A DNA stretch of 64,000 nt from NCBI GenBank assembly GCA_040384265.1, contig JAZKJM010000004.1:124001-188000 (forward strand), written 5' to 3'. Under the pieces are notes generated by a model. That model ran no database searches. It had not been told where the DNA came from and was given only the letters and a program-made list of their open reading frames with translations. Both the position numbers and the translations under genes were made by a program. Shown piece by piece: positions 26,095 to 34,104 of the stretch. Each line of letters opens with the position of its first letter. Position 1 is the first letter of the stretch. This stretch comes from Pseudomonadota bacterium (GTDB lineage Bacteria > Pseudomonadota > Alphaproteobacteria > Rickettsiales > UBA3002).

Positions 26095-26577
26095 CTAGTT
26101 AGCGATCACGGTTACAGCGCGACGGTTCTGGCTCCATGCGCCATCATCGTTGCCGGTAGCAGCCGGACGCTCTTTGCCGTACGAAACGACCGAGATGCGG
26201 CCAGCCGAGATGCCTTGGCTAACGAGGTAGTTTTTAGCAGCCGATGCACGACGCTCGCCCAGGGCGATGTTGTACTCACGGGTGCCGCGCTCATCGGCGT
26301 GGCCTTCGACGGTCACGTTGACGCTGCTGTTGGCTTTCAACCAGGTAGCCTGGTTGCTGAGGGTCGCTTGACCATCGGAATCGACCACCGAGCTATCGGT
26401 GCCGAAGAAGACGCGGTCGGTCACGTTGGTGCCATCAGCATTTTTGCCGAGGTAACCGGTGGTGCCGCTGCCGTTGCCCATGCCTGCACCGCCTGCACCG
26501 TTTACATCGGTCGAGGACGAGTCACACGCAGCGAGAAGAAGAAGGGAGGCGGCCAATGCCAGTACTGTTTTTTTCAT
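26095..26577 (-). CDS. pal: Peptidoglycan-associated lipoprotein Pal
   Basis: Outer-membrane lipoprotein that binds peptidoglycan and TolB. Start at ATG 26577 after AGGAG. The signal MKKTVLALAASLLLLAAC gives a lipidated cysteine; a Gly/Ser-rich linker leads to an OmpA-like domain with VTVEGHADERGTREYNIALG and the RRASAAKNYL helix that contact meso-diaminopimelate. About 160 residues, normal. It is cut off from tolB by a repeat region and a gene on the other strand. Confidence 0.96.
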   Translation of the reverse strand: MKKTVLALAASLLLLAACDSSSTDVNGAGGAGMGNGSGTTGYLGKNADGTNVTDRVFFGTDSSVVDSDGQATLSNQATWLKANSSVNVTVEGHADERGTREYNIALGERRASAAKNYLVSQGISAGRISVVSYGKERPAATGNDDGAWSQNRRAVTVIAN

Positions 26578-26814
26578 ATTTAATCTCCTGAAAATCATGA
26601 TTTTTTCTGCTCGTGCACTAAGCAGTTTGCTTGCGCTGTATTACATAGTGCGCTGCAAATGACAAGGTGGGTTCGCGTGCGGCGATGGGCAAAACCGTCG
26701 AAACTGGGGTACTGTGGCAAGATTGCTACAGAAGGGGGTGGATTCATCCGCCAAACCGGTGTCCGGCGACGGGATAGGATAGCGCTTTCGCGGCGCGCCC
26801 GGCCTAAATGGGGG

Positions 26815-27987
26815 ATGAGCGACACCATCACCCGTCATGCGCTGCTGGAGCGGTTTTCCTGCCTCGGGGCCGATTGCCCGGATACCTGTTGCCAGGGTTG
26901 GGACATGCGCGCCGATGTCCGCCAGATGGCGCGCTATGCGAGCCACGCGCCGGAGCTGCTGGCAACCGTTGACCCCATCCAGGGCATCATGAAGCGCGAC
27001 GCCGCGACCGGCTATTGCGAGCAATTCGGCGATGGGCTGTGCCGCATCCACGCGCGTTATGGTGCGGAGTATTTGAGCGACAGCTGCCATTTTTACCCGC
27101 GCATGATCCACCAGCTTGGCGAGGCGCACCAGATGACCGGTGCATTGTCCTGTCCGGAAACGCTACGGCTGATCCTCACCGAGTCCGCGCCGTTTGCACT
27201 GCAGGAGGTGGCCGTGGCGGCGATGCCCGCCCAGCGGCGCAGCCTGTTGCCCGAAGGGGTAAGCGCGGCCGATGCGCAGGCGATCATGGCCGCCTGCATG
27301 GCGCTCGCGGCCGATGAGCGGCAATCGCCGGAACAGATCATCGCCACACTGCTGCATCTGGCGACACAATTTCAGGCGCTGGAGCCACGCCAGTGGGCGG
27401 TGCAGCTGCCGCACCTGCTGGCTAAGCCGGACGCAGTGGCGCCCGCGCCCAACCTCGCTGACCCGCACCGCATTTATTATGCGCTGAAGCTGTTGATGGC
27501 GTTCGGCCAACCCACCGCGCGCCCGCGCCTCGGCCAGACATTGGCGGCGATGGAGGATGCGCTCGATTGCGCCGTGATCGAACAAACACGCGAGCTGAAA
27601 ACCGGCACCCACGCAGGAGCGGCCGGTGCGCAGTTGCAACGGCGCTGGCACATGGGCGCGCAGGCTGCGCTTGAACTCACCCTGCGCCGCTGGATTCAGG
27701 CGCAGCTTGCCATGACGGCCTTCCCCTTCGGCGGGTTCACCACCATCGGTGTTGCGCAGCGCGCGGCAGTGCTGGTGCAGCGCTTCGCCACGCTGCGGCT
27801 GGCACTGATGTGCCATGTCACCCCGCGCGGCACGCAGCCGGATACGGAAGCGGTGCTGCGTATCATCCAAAGCCTCTCGCGCTTCATGGACCATCTCGCC
27901 GACGCCGACCTCACCCTCATGCTCCACCGCGATATGGGCTGGATGGACGAGGCGCGGTTACGCGGCTTGCTGTGGGGTAGTAGCTAA
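26815..27987 (+). CDS. FliB-like (flagellin lysine-N-methylase family) cysteine-rich protein
   Basis: Start set at ATG 26815; the upstream extension is not family-like. The N-terminal motif FSCLGADCPDTCCQGW, followed by the DGLCRIHARYG and SDSCHFYPR segments and an LSCPE motif, is the cysteine pattern of the FliB family, which methylates flagellin lysines in Salmonella. The many cysteines suggest a metal or Fe-S cluster. About 390 residues, full length. There is no flagellin or flagellar gene in the window, and the gene lies alone, on the opposite strand, between pal and tolB, so its substrate here is open. Confidence 0.82.
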   Translation: MSDTITRHALLERFSCLGADCPDTCCQGWDMRADVRQMARYASHAPELLATVDPIQGIMKRDAATGYCEQFGDGLCRIHARYGAEYLSDSCHFYPRMIHQLGEAHQMTGALSCPETLRLILTESAPFALQEVAVAAMPAQRRSLLPEGVSAADAQAIMAACMALAADERQSPEQIIATLLHLATQFQALEPRQWAVQLPHLLAKPDAVAPAPNLADPHRIYYALKLLMAFGQPTARPRLGQTLAAMEDALDCAVIEQTRELKTGTHAGAAGAQLQRRWHMGAQAALELTLRRWIQAQLAMTAFPFGGFTTIGVAQRAAVLVQRFATLRLALMCHVTPRGTQPDTEAVLRIIQSLSRFMDHLADADLTLMLHRDMGWMDEARLRGLLWGSS

Positions 27988-28017
27988 TAGCCAGCAGCGA
28001 TAGACGTTATACGCTCT

Positions 28018-28231
28018 CCCTGTTTCCCCCCTCCCGTCTGCTGGAGAGGGCAGCGAGGCTTGGCGAGCGCGAGTGAGCTTAGCCGCAGCGGGTGAGGGGA
28101 AACGTGCGACGCAGCACGGGCGTTCTGTTTGACAGCATCGACTCGCTGCTACCGCTCGCGTTCCCTCACCGGGTTTTTGCTTGCGCTTTGCGCGCCCCTC
28201 ACCCTAACCCTCTCCCGCAAGCGGGAGAGGG
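28018..28231. repeat. Intergenic repeat block with CCCTCTCCC hairpins
   Basis: The 390-base gap between the FliB-like gene and tolB holds an inverted pair of related sequences: CCCTCCC...GGAGAGGG near 28021-28050 and a perfect 11-base hairpin CCCTCTCCCGC/GCGGGAGAGGG at 28208-28231, with CCCTCACC motifs near both. A related hairpin lies at 57694-57717. This is the look of dispersed non-coding repeats in proteobacteria. From 28232 to 28377 I see only a GGGGGC/GCCCCC hairpin near 28337 and no gene. Confidence 0.65.
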
Positions 28232-28377
28232 AAAAAAGTGAGACGCATGGGAACAGGAAAAGAAATGAATAGCCACCATTTAGCCGTGGGAGCGCACGGC
28301 GCGACCCGCGTAGCGGCGGGGGTCAGCGAAGCGTAGGGGGCAAGGCCCCCTTCAATCAACCCTAAACCGATTGCCGA

Positions 28378-29694
28378 TTACATCGGCAATAAAGGTGACC
28401 ATGCCGGATCGGACGCATCCATCGGCGTATCCAGTTCGCGGACATTGTAGCCGGTCACATCCACCGAATAGAGGCGTGAGCGGTTGCCGCCCTGACCACC
28501 GGGGCTTTCGCGGCCGAACACGATGACGCGGCCGTTGGGCGCCCAGCTTGGGCCTTCATCCAGCCAGCTTTGGGTGATGGTGCGCTCACCCGAACCGTCC
28601 GGCTTCATGATGCCGATATAGAAGCGGCCACCGGATTGTTTGGTGAAGGCGATGAGATCGCCGCGCGGCGACCAGACCGGTGTCGAGTAATTACCCGAGC
28701 CGAAGCTGATGCGCTGCACGTTACCGCCGTTGCCATCCATCGTGTAGAGCTGCTGCGAGCCGCCACGGTCGGAGTTGAACACAATCGCATGGCCATCGGG
28801 CGCATAGGACGGCGAGGTATCGATCGCGCCGGAGGATTGCGTCAGGCGTTTCAGGTTGCGGCTGCGCAGGTCCATTTCATAGATGCTGGTGACACCGCCC
28901 GAGGCGATCGACATCAGCATGCGCGAGCCGTCATGGTTGAAGCGCGGCGCGAAGCTCATGCCGTTAAACTTGCCAAGCGATTCCTCGCGGCCCGTCTGCA
29001 GGTCGCGCAGGAACACGCGTGGCTGGTTGCCCGCATAGGACATATAGAGAATATCCTGCGTGTTGGGCGAGAAGCGCGGCGTCAGCACGAGGCTGTTGCC
29101 ATCGGTCAGGTATTTATGGTTTGCACCATCCTGATCCATGATGGCGAGGCGCTTCACGCGTTTTTTGGCGGGGCCCGATTCCGCGACATACACAATGCGC
29201 GTATCGAAATAGCCCTGTTCGCCGGTCATGCGCTTGTAGATTTCATCCGCAATCAGGTGTGACACACGGCGCCAGTTGCGTGCGAAGGTGTTATATTCCT
29301 TGCCCGCAATCTGCTGCTGGCCAAGCGTGTCCCACAGGCGGAAGCTGATGCGCACTTTATCGCCGCCGGTGGGCGTCACCGTGCCGGTGATGATGGCGTT
29401 GGCGTTGATCTGCCGCCAGTCGGCATAGCGCGGAACGGCGTCGCCGTTGGTCACTTGCTCGATAAAGGCCTGGTTGCTGATTGGCTTAAACAGGCCCGAG
29501 CGCTCCAGATCCGCCGCGATGACATTGCTGATCGCCTGGCCGGAAGCCTCGCCATTGCCCGCACCGGTGAGGGTGGTCACCGCGATTGGCATCGGTTCGA
29601 CATTCCCTTTAGTGATGTCGATTTTCAGTTCCGCATGGGCAGCAGACGCCAGGAAAACAGCGGTGAAGAGCGTGGCAACGAACGAATGGCGCAT
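28378..29694 (-). CDS. tolB: Tol-Pal system periplasmic beta-propeller protein TolB
   Basis: Periplasmic protein that binds Pal and is recycled by TolA. The 438-aa product has a signal peptide (ending ASAAHA-E), an N-terminal alpha/beta domain (VIAADLERSGLFKPI) and a six-bladed propeller of WD40-like PD40 repeats (YAPDGHAIVFNSDRGGSQQLY, SPRGDLIAFTKQ). AGGA precedes the ATG. Between tolA and tolB lies a pilin-like gene, an unusual insertion. Confidence 0.97.
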   Translation of the reverse strand: MRHSFVATLFTAVFLASAAHAELKIDITKGNVEPMPIAVTTLTGAGNGEASGQAISNVIAADLERSGLFKPISNQAFIEQVTNGDAVPRYADWRQINANAIITGTVTPTGGDKVRISFRLWDTLGQQQIAGKEYNTFARNWRRVSHLIADEIYKRMTGEQGYFDTRIVYVAESGPAKKRVKRLAIMDQDGANHKYLTDGNSLVLTPRFSPNTQDILYMSYAGNQPRVFLRDLQTGREESLGKFNGMSFAPRFNHDGSRMLMSIASGGVTSIYEMDLRSRNLKRLTQSSGAIDTSPSYAPDGHAIVFNSDRGGSQQLYTMDGNGGNVQRISFGSGNYSTPVWSPRGDLIAFTKQSGGRFYIGIMKPDGSGERTITQSWLDEGPSWAPNGRVIVFGRESPGGQGGNRSRLYSVDVTGYNVRELDTPMDASDPAWSPLLPM

Positions 29695-29796
29695 AGGAGT
29701 ATCCTAAAAATGTTTACCGACGCATAGCGCGCGCCGGATAAAATTTCCATCGCCATCTTGATCGAATTTCAAATAATGTGGAAAGCAGCGGGCAGG

Positions 29797-30585
29797 CTAG
29801 AGGAACAGGTCGATAAAGCACAGCCTGTCGCTTGACGACACCGCATATGCGGCGGTGGTGGCAACATCGGTGGTCGAGCAGCCATTATAGCTGTTGATGG
29901 CGCCGCGCATGGTGCCATAGGCAGGTTTTCCATCATCGTATTTCGAGTCTAGGTTCGATTGTTCTTCGGGCGTGAATAGCGGTCCGCGGGGGGTGCCGTT
30001 ATCTATCACCCCACCGATCCGCAATATAAGTTGCGTCCCACTATCAAACGGGAATTGCTGTACTGCAGTGTAGGAGTTGGCGGTTGATAGGAAAACCCTT
30101 CCCTCCCGGATGGTTTTAGGCGAGTTAATATCGGCGTAGCTATTAGTATAGCCCCCCAGCGTGCCGTCGCCATAGCCGGTATAGTTGCCTTCGACCATCC
30201 CCGCATTGACCATGTGCTTCCACGCCATTAGCCGTTCCGATGCGTAGGTGATGTTGGCGAGGCTGTTATCGCCGTCGCCATTGCAGGTGAGGGTGCCGCT
30301 GCCGACCGTGGTGCTGCAGGCGTTGGTGGTGCCGGTGCTGCCATCCAGCGCGCCCCAGAATTTCGTAGCGTTGGGCATGTCGCCGGGCAGGTAGGAATAT
30401 TTGGTACGGAAGGCATAAATAGCACCGGTGATCTGGGTGATCTGGTTATTCACCTTGCGCAGCTCGGCCGCTTTGATGACCGACCGCCCGTACATAATTC
30501 CGCCAACCATCAGGCCGATAATGACCAGCACGACCGAAAGTTCGACAAGGCTGAATCCCCGAAGGGAGCGAGAACGCGCAGCCAT
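29797..30585 (-). CDS. Type IV pilin-like protein inserted between tolA and tolB
   Basis: Start set at ATG 30585 after AGGAG, giving a prepilin leader with RGFSLVELSVVLVIIGLMVGG (cleavage after Gly, Glu at +5). The globular part shares the RTKYSYLPGDMPNATKFWG type of block with the pilin at 13307-14134 and has cysteines near the middle and end that may pair. About 262 residues. It lies on the tol strand in line with tolA upstream and tolB downstream, so it may be co-expressed with them. Whether it is a major pilin, minor pilin or pseudopilin is unknown. Confidence 0.87.
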   Translation of the reverse strand: MAARSRSLRGFSLVELSVVLVIIGLMVGGIMYGRSVIKAAELRKVNNQITQITGAIYAFRTKYSYLPGDMPNATKFWGALDGSTGTTNACSTTVGSGTLTCNGDGDNSLANITYASERLMAWKHMVNAGMVEGNYTGYGDGTLGGYTNSYADINSPKTIREGRVFLSTANSYTAVQQFPFDSGTQLILRIGGVIDNGTPRGPLFTPEEQSNLDSKYDDGKPAYGTMRGAINSYNGCSTTDVATTAAYAVSSSDRLCFIDLFL

Positions 30586-30680
30586 GGATGCTCCTGCAAC
30601 AAAGGGAAATGAACCGATATGCAAACCATAGCAAACCCATCGGGCAAGATAAAGCGGGATTCACCATCGCCCGCGTTGAA

Positions 30681-31502
30681 CTACATATCCTTGGGATCGA
30701 AGTTCATTTCCATGCTGCGCCAGGAGTTGTATTTCTCCGGCGGCAGGTTCTTGAGCGGGCTGCATTTATGCACGGCGCGGATGGCGCTGTCGGCCGCGGC
30801 GCGGAAGAACGGGTCGCTGCCGTAACGGCCCTGCTGGTCGGCAGCGAGGGTGGCGCTCAGCACGGTGCCATCGGCCTGGAACTCCACCTTAATGCGTGCG
30901 GCCAGCGATTGGGCATCCTTCGCGCCGGCAGGCATGGTCCAGCAAACGAGGAACTGGCTGCGGATCGTGTCTTTTTCGCTGATCGAGAGCGGTGCGGAAT
31001 CGTCATACGGCGCGTCGGATTTGGTTTTGTTCTCGGCGCCGGTGGTCTTGTCCTTGGCGTCCTTCGATTTTTCGGCCTTGGCTTCTTCCTGCAGCTGGTT
31101 CAGCAGCTTGGCGAAATCATCCGGCTTGGACTTGGCCTCATCCTTCGGTTTTTCGACAGGTTTTTCCTTCGCATCGGGCGCAGGCACGGCGTCTTCCGTC
31201 GGGTCGAACGGTTTTTTCTCCGGCGGGGCGGGCGGTGTCGGCGCCTTCGGTTTTTCCTGCGCGGTGGGGGTGATGGGTTTGCTGTTCTTTGCCGCCTGCG
31301 CTTTTTGCTCCTGCTGGATCGGTTTTTCCGAGGGCTTCACGTTGGTCACATCGCCCACCGGCAGCAGCTCCACGGTCATCACCAGCGGTATCGGCTCAGT
31401 GGGGCTTGGCATCAGTACAGGCAGGCCGAACGCCGCGAACAGCACCGCGACCGTGTGCAGCACGATGGAAAAGCTCAGACTGCGGGATTGAACCATTTGC
31501 AC
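30681..31502 (-). CDS. tolA: Tol-Pal energy transducer TolA
   Basis: Inner-membrane protein spanning the periplasm and transmitting proton-motive force from TolQR. One N-terminal membrane helix (about 10-30), a long Lys/Pro/Ala/Glu-rich central region (about 55-175) and a C-terminal TonB/TolA-like domain (IKVEFQADGTVLSATLAADQ, AADSAIRAVHKCSPL). 273 residues. ATG 31502 and ATG 31496 are both possible starts. It follows tolR by 15 bases. Confidence 0.93.
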   Translation of the reverse strand: MQMVQSRSLSFSIVLHTVAVLFAAFGLPVLMPSPTEPIPLVMTVELLPVGDVTNVKPSEKPIQQEQKAQAAKNSKPITPTAQEKPKAPTPPAPPEKKPFDPTEDAVPAPDAKEKPVEKPKDEAKSKPDDFAKLLNQLQEEAKAEKSKDAKDKTTGAENKTKSDAPYDDSAPLSISEKDTIRSQFLVCWTMPAGAKDAQSLAARIKVEFQADGTVLSATLAADQQGRYGSDPFFRAAADSAIRAVHKCSPLKNLPPEKYNSWRSMEMNFDPKDM

Positions 31503-31517
31503 ATACTACTCGCTTGG

Positions 31518-31970
31518 TTATTTACGCGCCGCGCCGCCGGATGTGTCGGTCAGCAGCGCCACTTTGGTGTAACCCGCACCGTTGATTTCACCGATCACCC
31601 GCATCACCTGCCCGTAATCAATCGATTTATCGCCACGCACAAAAATCCGCGTCTCTTTTTTCTCACCCAGAATGGCTTGCAGCTTGGTGCCGAGCGTCTC
31701 AATCGGCGTTGCCGTATTCTGGATATACACCGTGCCATCGCCCTTGATCGACACGCTGATCGGCTCGTCATTGCCTGCCAGTGTGGAGCTTTGGGCCTTA
31801 GGTAGGTTGACGCTGACACCGGTGGTCATCATCGGCGCTGCCACCATGAAAATGATCAGCAGCACCAGCATCACATCCACAAACGGGGTGACGTTGATGT
31901 CGTTAAACCCACCCGCCGAGCGCGTGGACCGATGGCCGCGGCGGCTGCCGCCTTGCAGCTGTGCGCCCAT
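31518..31970 (-). CDS. tolR: Tol-Pal system protein TolR
   Basis: Part of the TolQR proton channel. The 150-aa protein has a basic N-terminus, one membrane helix containing the critical aspartate (INVTPFVDVMLVLLIIFMVA) and a periplasmic ExbD-like domain (FVRGDKSIDYGQVMRVIGEI). It begins one base after the tolQ stop, which indicates translational coupling. Confidence 0.96.
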   Translation of the reverse strand: MGAQLQGGSRRGHRSTRSAGGFNDINVTPFVDVMLVLLIIFMVAAPMMTTGVSVNLPKAQSSTLAGNDEPISVSIKGDGTVYIQNTATPIETLGTKLQAILGEKKETRIFVRGDKSIDYGQVMRVIGEINGAGYTKVALLTDTSGGAARK

Positions 31971-31971
31971 A

Positions 31972-32757
31972 TTAGTAGCCGCCCTTATCGAGCTGGCGCG
32001 ACAGCAGCATCTGGAACTCGGTCGAGAAATCCTCCAGCTTGCCGGCCAGTCGGTTCAGCTCGCCGTTGAATTTGTTGAAGGCAATCACCGCCGGAATCGC
32101 GACGAACAGGCCAATCGCGGTCGCAAACAGCGATTCCGCAATCCCCGGCGCTACCACCGCAAGCGAGGTGTTCTGCGAGCCTGCAATGGCTCGGAACGCG
32201 TTGATAATCCCGATACACGTACCCAGCAGCCCGATAAACGGCGCCGACGAGCCCGCAGTGGCGAGGAAGCCCAGCCCGCGTTCCAGCCGCTCCATCTCCC
32301 GGTTGCGGGTGATCGCCATCATCTGCACGATGCGTTCTTTGACCGAAATCGTCAGGTCGCTGCCGCCGCGCGAGGAGCCCGATCCCGGCACCAGCCGTTC
32401 CTGGCCTTTGCTGCGGAACCATTCTTCCATCGCCGCGCTGAACATGAGGGCCAGCGGGTGTTTCGCTTTGCGCTTTTTCACGCGCTCATAGTATTTATCG
32501 AGCGCTTCGGCCGACCAGAATTCATTCTCGAACTGGTTGGTTTTCTCGTTCACGCTGCGCAGCGCCATCATTTTCTCGATAATGATCGCCCAGCAGCCAA
32601 TCGACATCGCAATCAGCAGCAGCATGATAATCAGCACCAGCGGCTGCGCATGCAGGATCAGCCCCACCATCGACATATCATGCCCGGCGGCGGCGCCCGA
32701 GACGGAACCGGCAACCTCGGCAGCGTTAACACCAGTGACAGGGGCGGATGAGGCCAT
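31972..32757 (-). CDS. tolQ: Tol-Pal system protein TolQ
   Basis: Proton-channel subunit of the MotA/TolQ/ExbB family. The 261-aa product has three membrane helices (about 32-55, 160-180, 195-220) and the typical cytoplasmic loop; GFLATAGSSAPFIGLLGTCIGIINAF carries conserved channel residues. The pair ybgC-tolQ is separated by 20 bases, the classic order of the tol operon. Confidence 0.96.
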   Translation of the reverse strand: MASSAPVTGVNAAEVAGSVSGAAAGHDMSMVGLILHAQPLVLIIMLLLIAMSIGCWAIIIEKMMALRSVNEKTNQFENEFWSAEALDKYYERVKKRKAKHPLALMFSAAMEEWFRSKGQERLVPGSGSSRGGSDLTISVKERIVQMMAITRNREMERLERGLGFLATAGSSAPFIGLLGTCIGIINAFRAIAGSQNTSLAVVAPGIAESLFATAIGLFVAIPAVIAFNKFNGELNRLAGKLEDFSTEFQMLLSRQLDKGGY

Positions 32758-32777
32758 GATCGTACTCCATGCGAGAA

Positions 32778-33224
32778 TTAACGTTTTTCTTCCATCACCG
32801 GGGCGGCGGGCAGCAGGCTGCGCAGTGTTTCCGGCAGGGCAATCGGCGTGAAATCGCTCACACTCACCGCCACCACCTCCACCACGACCGTTGCAAGCAG
32901 CGTATCGCCCCGGGTGATCTCTTGCGTCAACGACATACGCACTTTGCCCATGCCTGACAAGCGCGTTTCTACCATCAGCAGGTCATCGAGCCGCGCCGGG
33001 CGGCGATAGTCAACGGTTGCGCGGCGGACAACGAACATCAGCCCGAATTCCTGCTGCAGCCGTTCGCGGCCAATCGTCAGCGTGCGCAGCCACTCGGTGC
33101 GCGCCCGCTCACAGAAATTCAGGTAGTTGGAGTGATAGACAACCCGACCCGCATCCGTATCTTCGTAAAAGATGCGAATGGGGAAATAAAACCGGTCATC
33201 ACGGCTATAGGCGTTCATGGGCAT
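32778..33224 (-). CDS. ybgC: Tol-Pal-associated acyl-CoA thioesterase YbgC
   Basis: Hotdog-fold thioesterase of the 4-hydroxybenzoyl-CoA type, usually the first gene of the tol operon. The active-site region FYEDTDAGRVVYHSNYLNFCERARTEW is intact with the catalytic Asp. Start set at ATG 33224, six bases after AGG; ATG 33218 is the alternative. About 148 residues. In E. coli it hydrolyses acyl-CoA and interacts with phospholipid synthesis enzymes. Confidence 0.95.
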   Translation of the reverse strand: MPMNAYSRDDRFYFPIRIFYEDTDAGRVVYHSNYLNFCERARTEWLRTLTIGRERLQQEFGLMFVVRRATVDYRRPARLDDLLMVETRLSGMGKVRMSLTQEITRGDTLLATVVVEVVAVSVSDFTPIALPETLRSLLPAAPVMEEKR

Positions 33225-33231
33225 AAAGAAC

Positions 33232-33726
33232 CTAACGGGGGCTCGGCGTATAATAATTAACAGCAGTGCCAACCGTAAACGACACTTCTTTCAATACTTT
33301 GCCTGTAGAATCCGCTACCCATGCTTTGCCGTCTTTATACGCCAGTTGATACTGCATTCCGGGTTCAACATTCAGGTTTGCATCAAAGCTTGAGGCGCTC
33401 GTTCCAAATATAAACTCAAACTGAATGCGTGTGGGGCCCGGCGACAGAGAAATCAGATTATTTTGTATTTCTTTGTTACTTTTCCATGGCCATACATGGG
33501 TGCCGTTAATGTCGCTCACGCGAACACAAAAATCGTATTTATCCATGTCCTCACCAGTGAGGGGGTTACGATAAGGTTTAGGGTTTTCTCCGTACACATA
33601 GTTAATGGTTGCAGGAATTTCTCCGGGTTGCTTCGGCCTATAAGCGTATTTTTCCTTCACAAGTGCGCAGCCGCTCACGAGAAAAATAACTCCTACGCAT
33701 GTTAGGGTTTTATACCATTTGTTCAT
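33232..33726 (-). CDS. Putative lipoprotein, 164 aa, A+T-rich, unknown
   Basis: The N-terminus MNKWYKTLTCVGVIFLVSGC is a lipoprotein signal with lipidation at Cys20. The mature part is beta-rich with many aromatic residues (YAYRP, VYGENPKPYRNP, FEFIFG) and no cysteine pairs; I recognise no family. Base composition is clearly more A+T-rich than in the ybgC and ruvB neighbours, a sign of transfer. The ATG overlaps the stop codon of a short frame encoding a second copy of the RuvB C-terminus. It ends just before ybgC, so it could be transcribed into the tol operon. Confidence 0.72.
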   Translation of the reverse strand: MNKWYKTLTCVGVIFLVSGCALVKEKYAYRPKQPGEIPATINYVYGENPKPYRNPLTGEDMDKYDFCVRVSDINGTHVWPWKSNKEIQNNLISLSPGPTRIQFEFIFGTSASSFDANLNVEPGMQYQLAYKDGKAWVADSTGKVLKEVSFTVGTAVNYYTPSPR

Positions 33727-33731
33727 TCGAC

Positions 33732-33800
33732 TTCTCCATCCAATAATCCCAATTGCTCCATGCTCACCGGCTTCTTCGGCGCCACCAAGCCCAAATGCTT
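33732..33800 (-). pseudogene. Duplicate of the ruvB 3' end (23 codons)
   Basis: Translated, this stretch gives KHLGLVAPKKPVSMEQLGLL followed by DGE, against [20 protein letters not shown] and DEE at the end of RuvB: 19 of 23 residues and, by hand alignment, 53 of 69 bases agree. Differences are mostly silent or conservative. The frame runs on for two codons to a TGA that overlaps the ATG of the lipoprotein gene. No start codon or rest of ruvB precedes it. Confidence 0.75.
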
Positions 33801-33825
33801 ATTAACTATATTCCAGCCGATGATA

Positions 33826-34104
33826 TTATTTTTGTAAGGCAGACTTTAATTTACAGACAATCCCAAAGAGCGACCATGTAATGAGAGCGCCAAACACGGC
33901 ACCTACTAATGGAAGCAGGCTGACTTTACTCACGATAGCTAGCAGCTGCGGCAAGGCATCAAGACAGCATTTCTCTACGCTATCATCCCACGCAAAAGCA
34001 AAGAGCATCATGCGATTACCGGCATAAACGCCAAGCGCGGCACCCAGCACAATGATAGTCTTTTTAAGTATACCCATCCAGCTATGCTTCCTATCATTCC
34101 TCAT
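33826..34104 (-). CDS. Small membrane protein, 92 aa, unknown
   Basis: Two hydrophobic segments (about 14-34 and 60-82) flank a short loop with [10 protein letters not shown]; the C-terminus is basic. It reads as a two-helix inner-membrane protein, with no family I recognise. If it starts at ATG 34104 it overlaps the ruvB end by 11 bases; ATG 34077, with AGGAAG upstream, is an alternative. It sits between the true ruvB end and its duplicated tail, so it probably arrived with that rearrangement. Confidence 0.55.
   Translation of the reverse strand: MRNDRKHSWMGILKKTIIVLGAALGVYAGNRMMLFAFAWDDSVEKCCLDALPQLLAIVSKVSLLPLVGAVFGALITWSLFGIVCKLKSALQK

Noticed and set aside
28208-28231. Perfect hairpin followed by six As considered as a terminator
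   Set aside because: The A run follows on the plus strand and the T run precedes the stem on the minus strand, so it fits neither direction; it matches a dispersed repeat instead.
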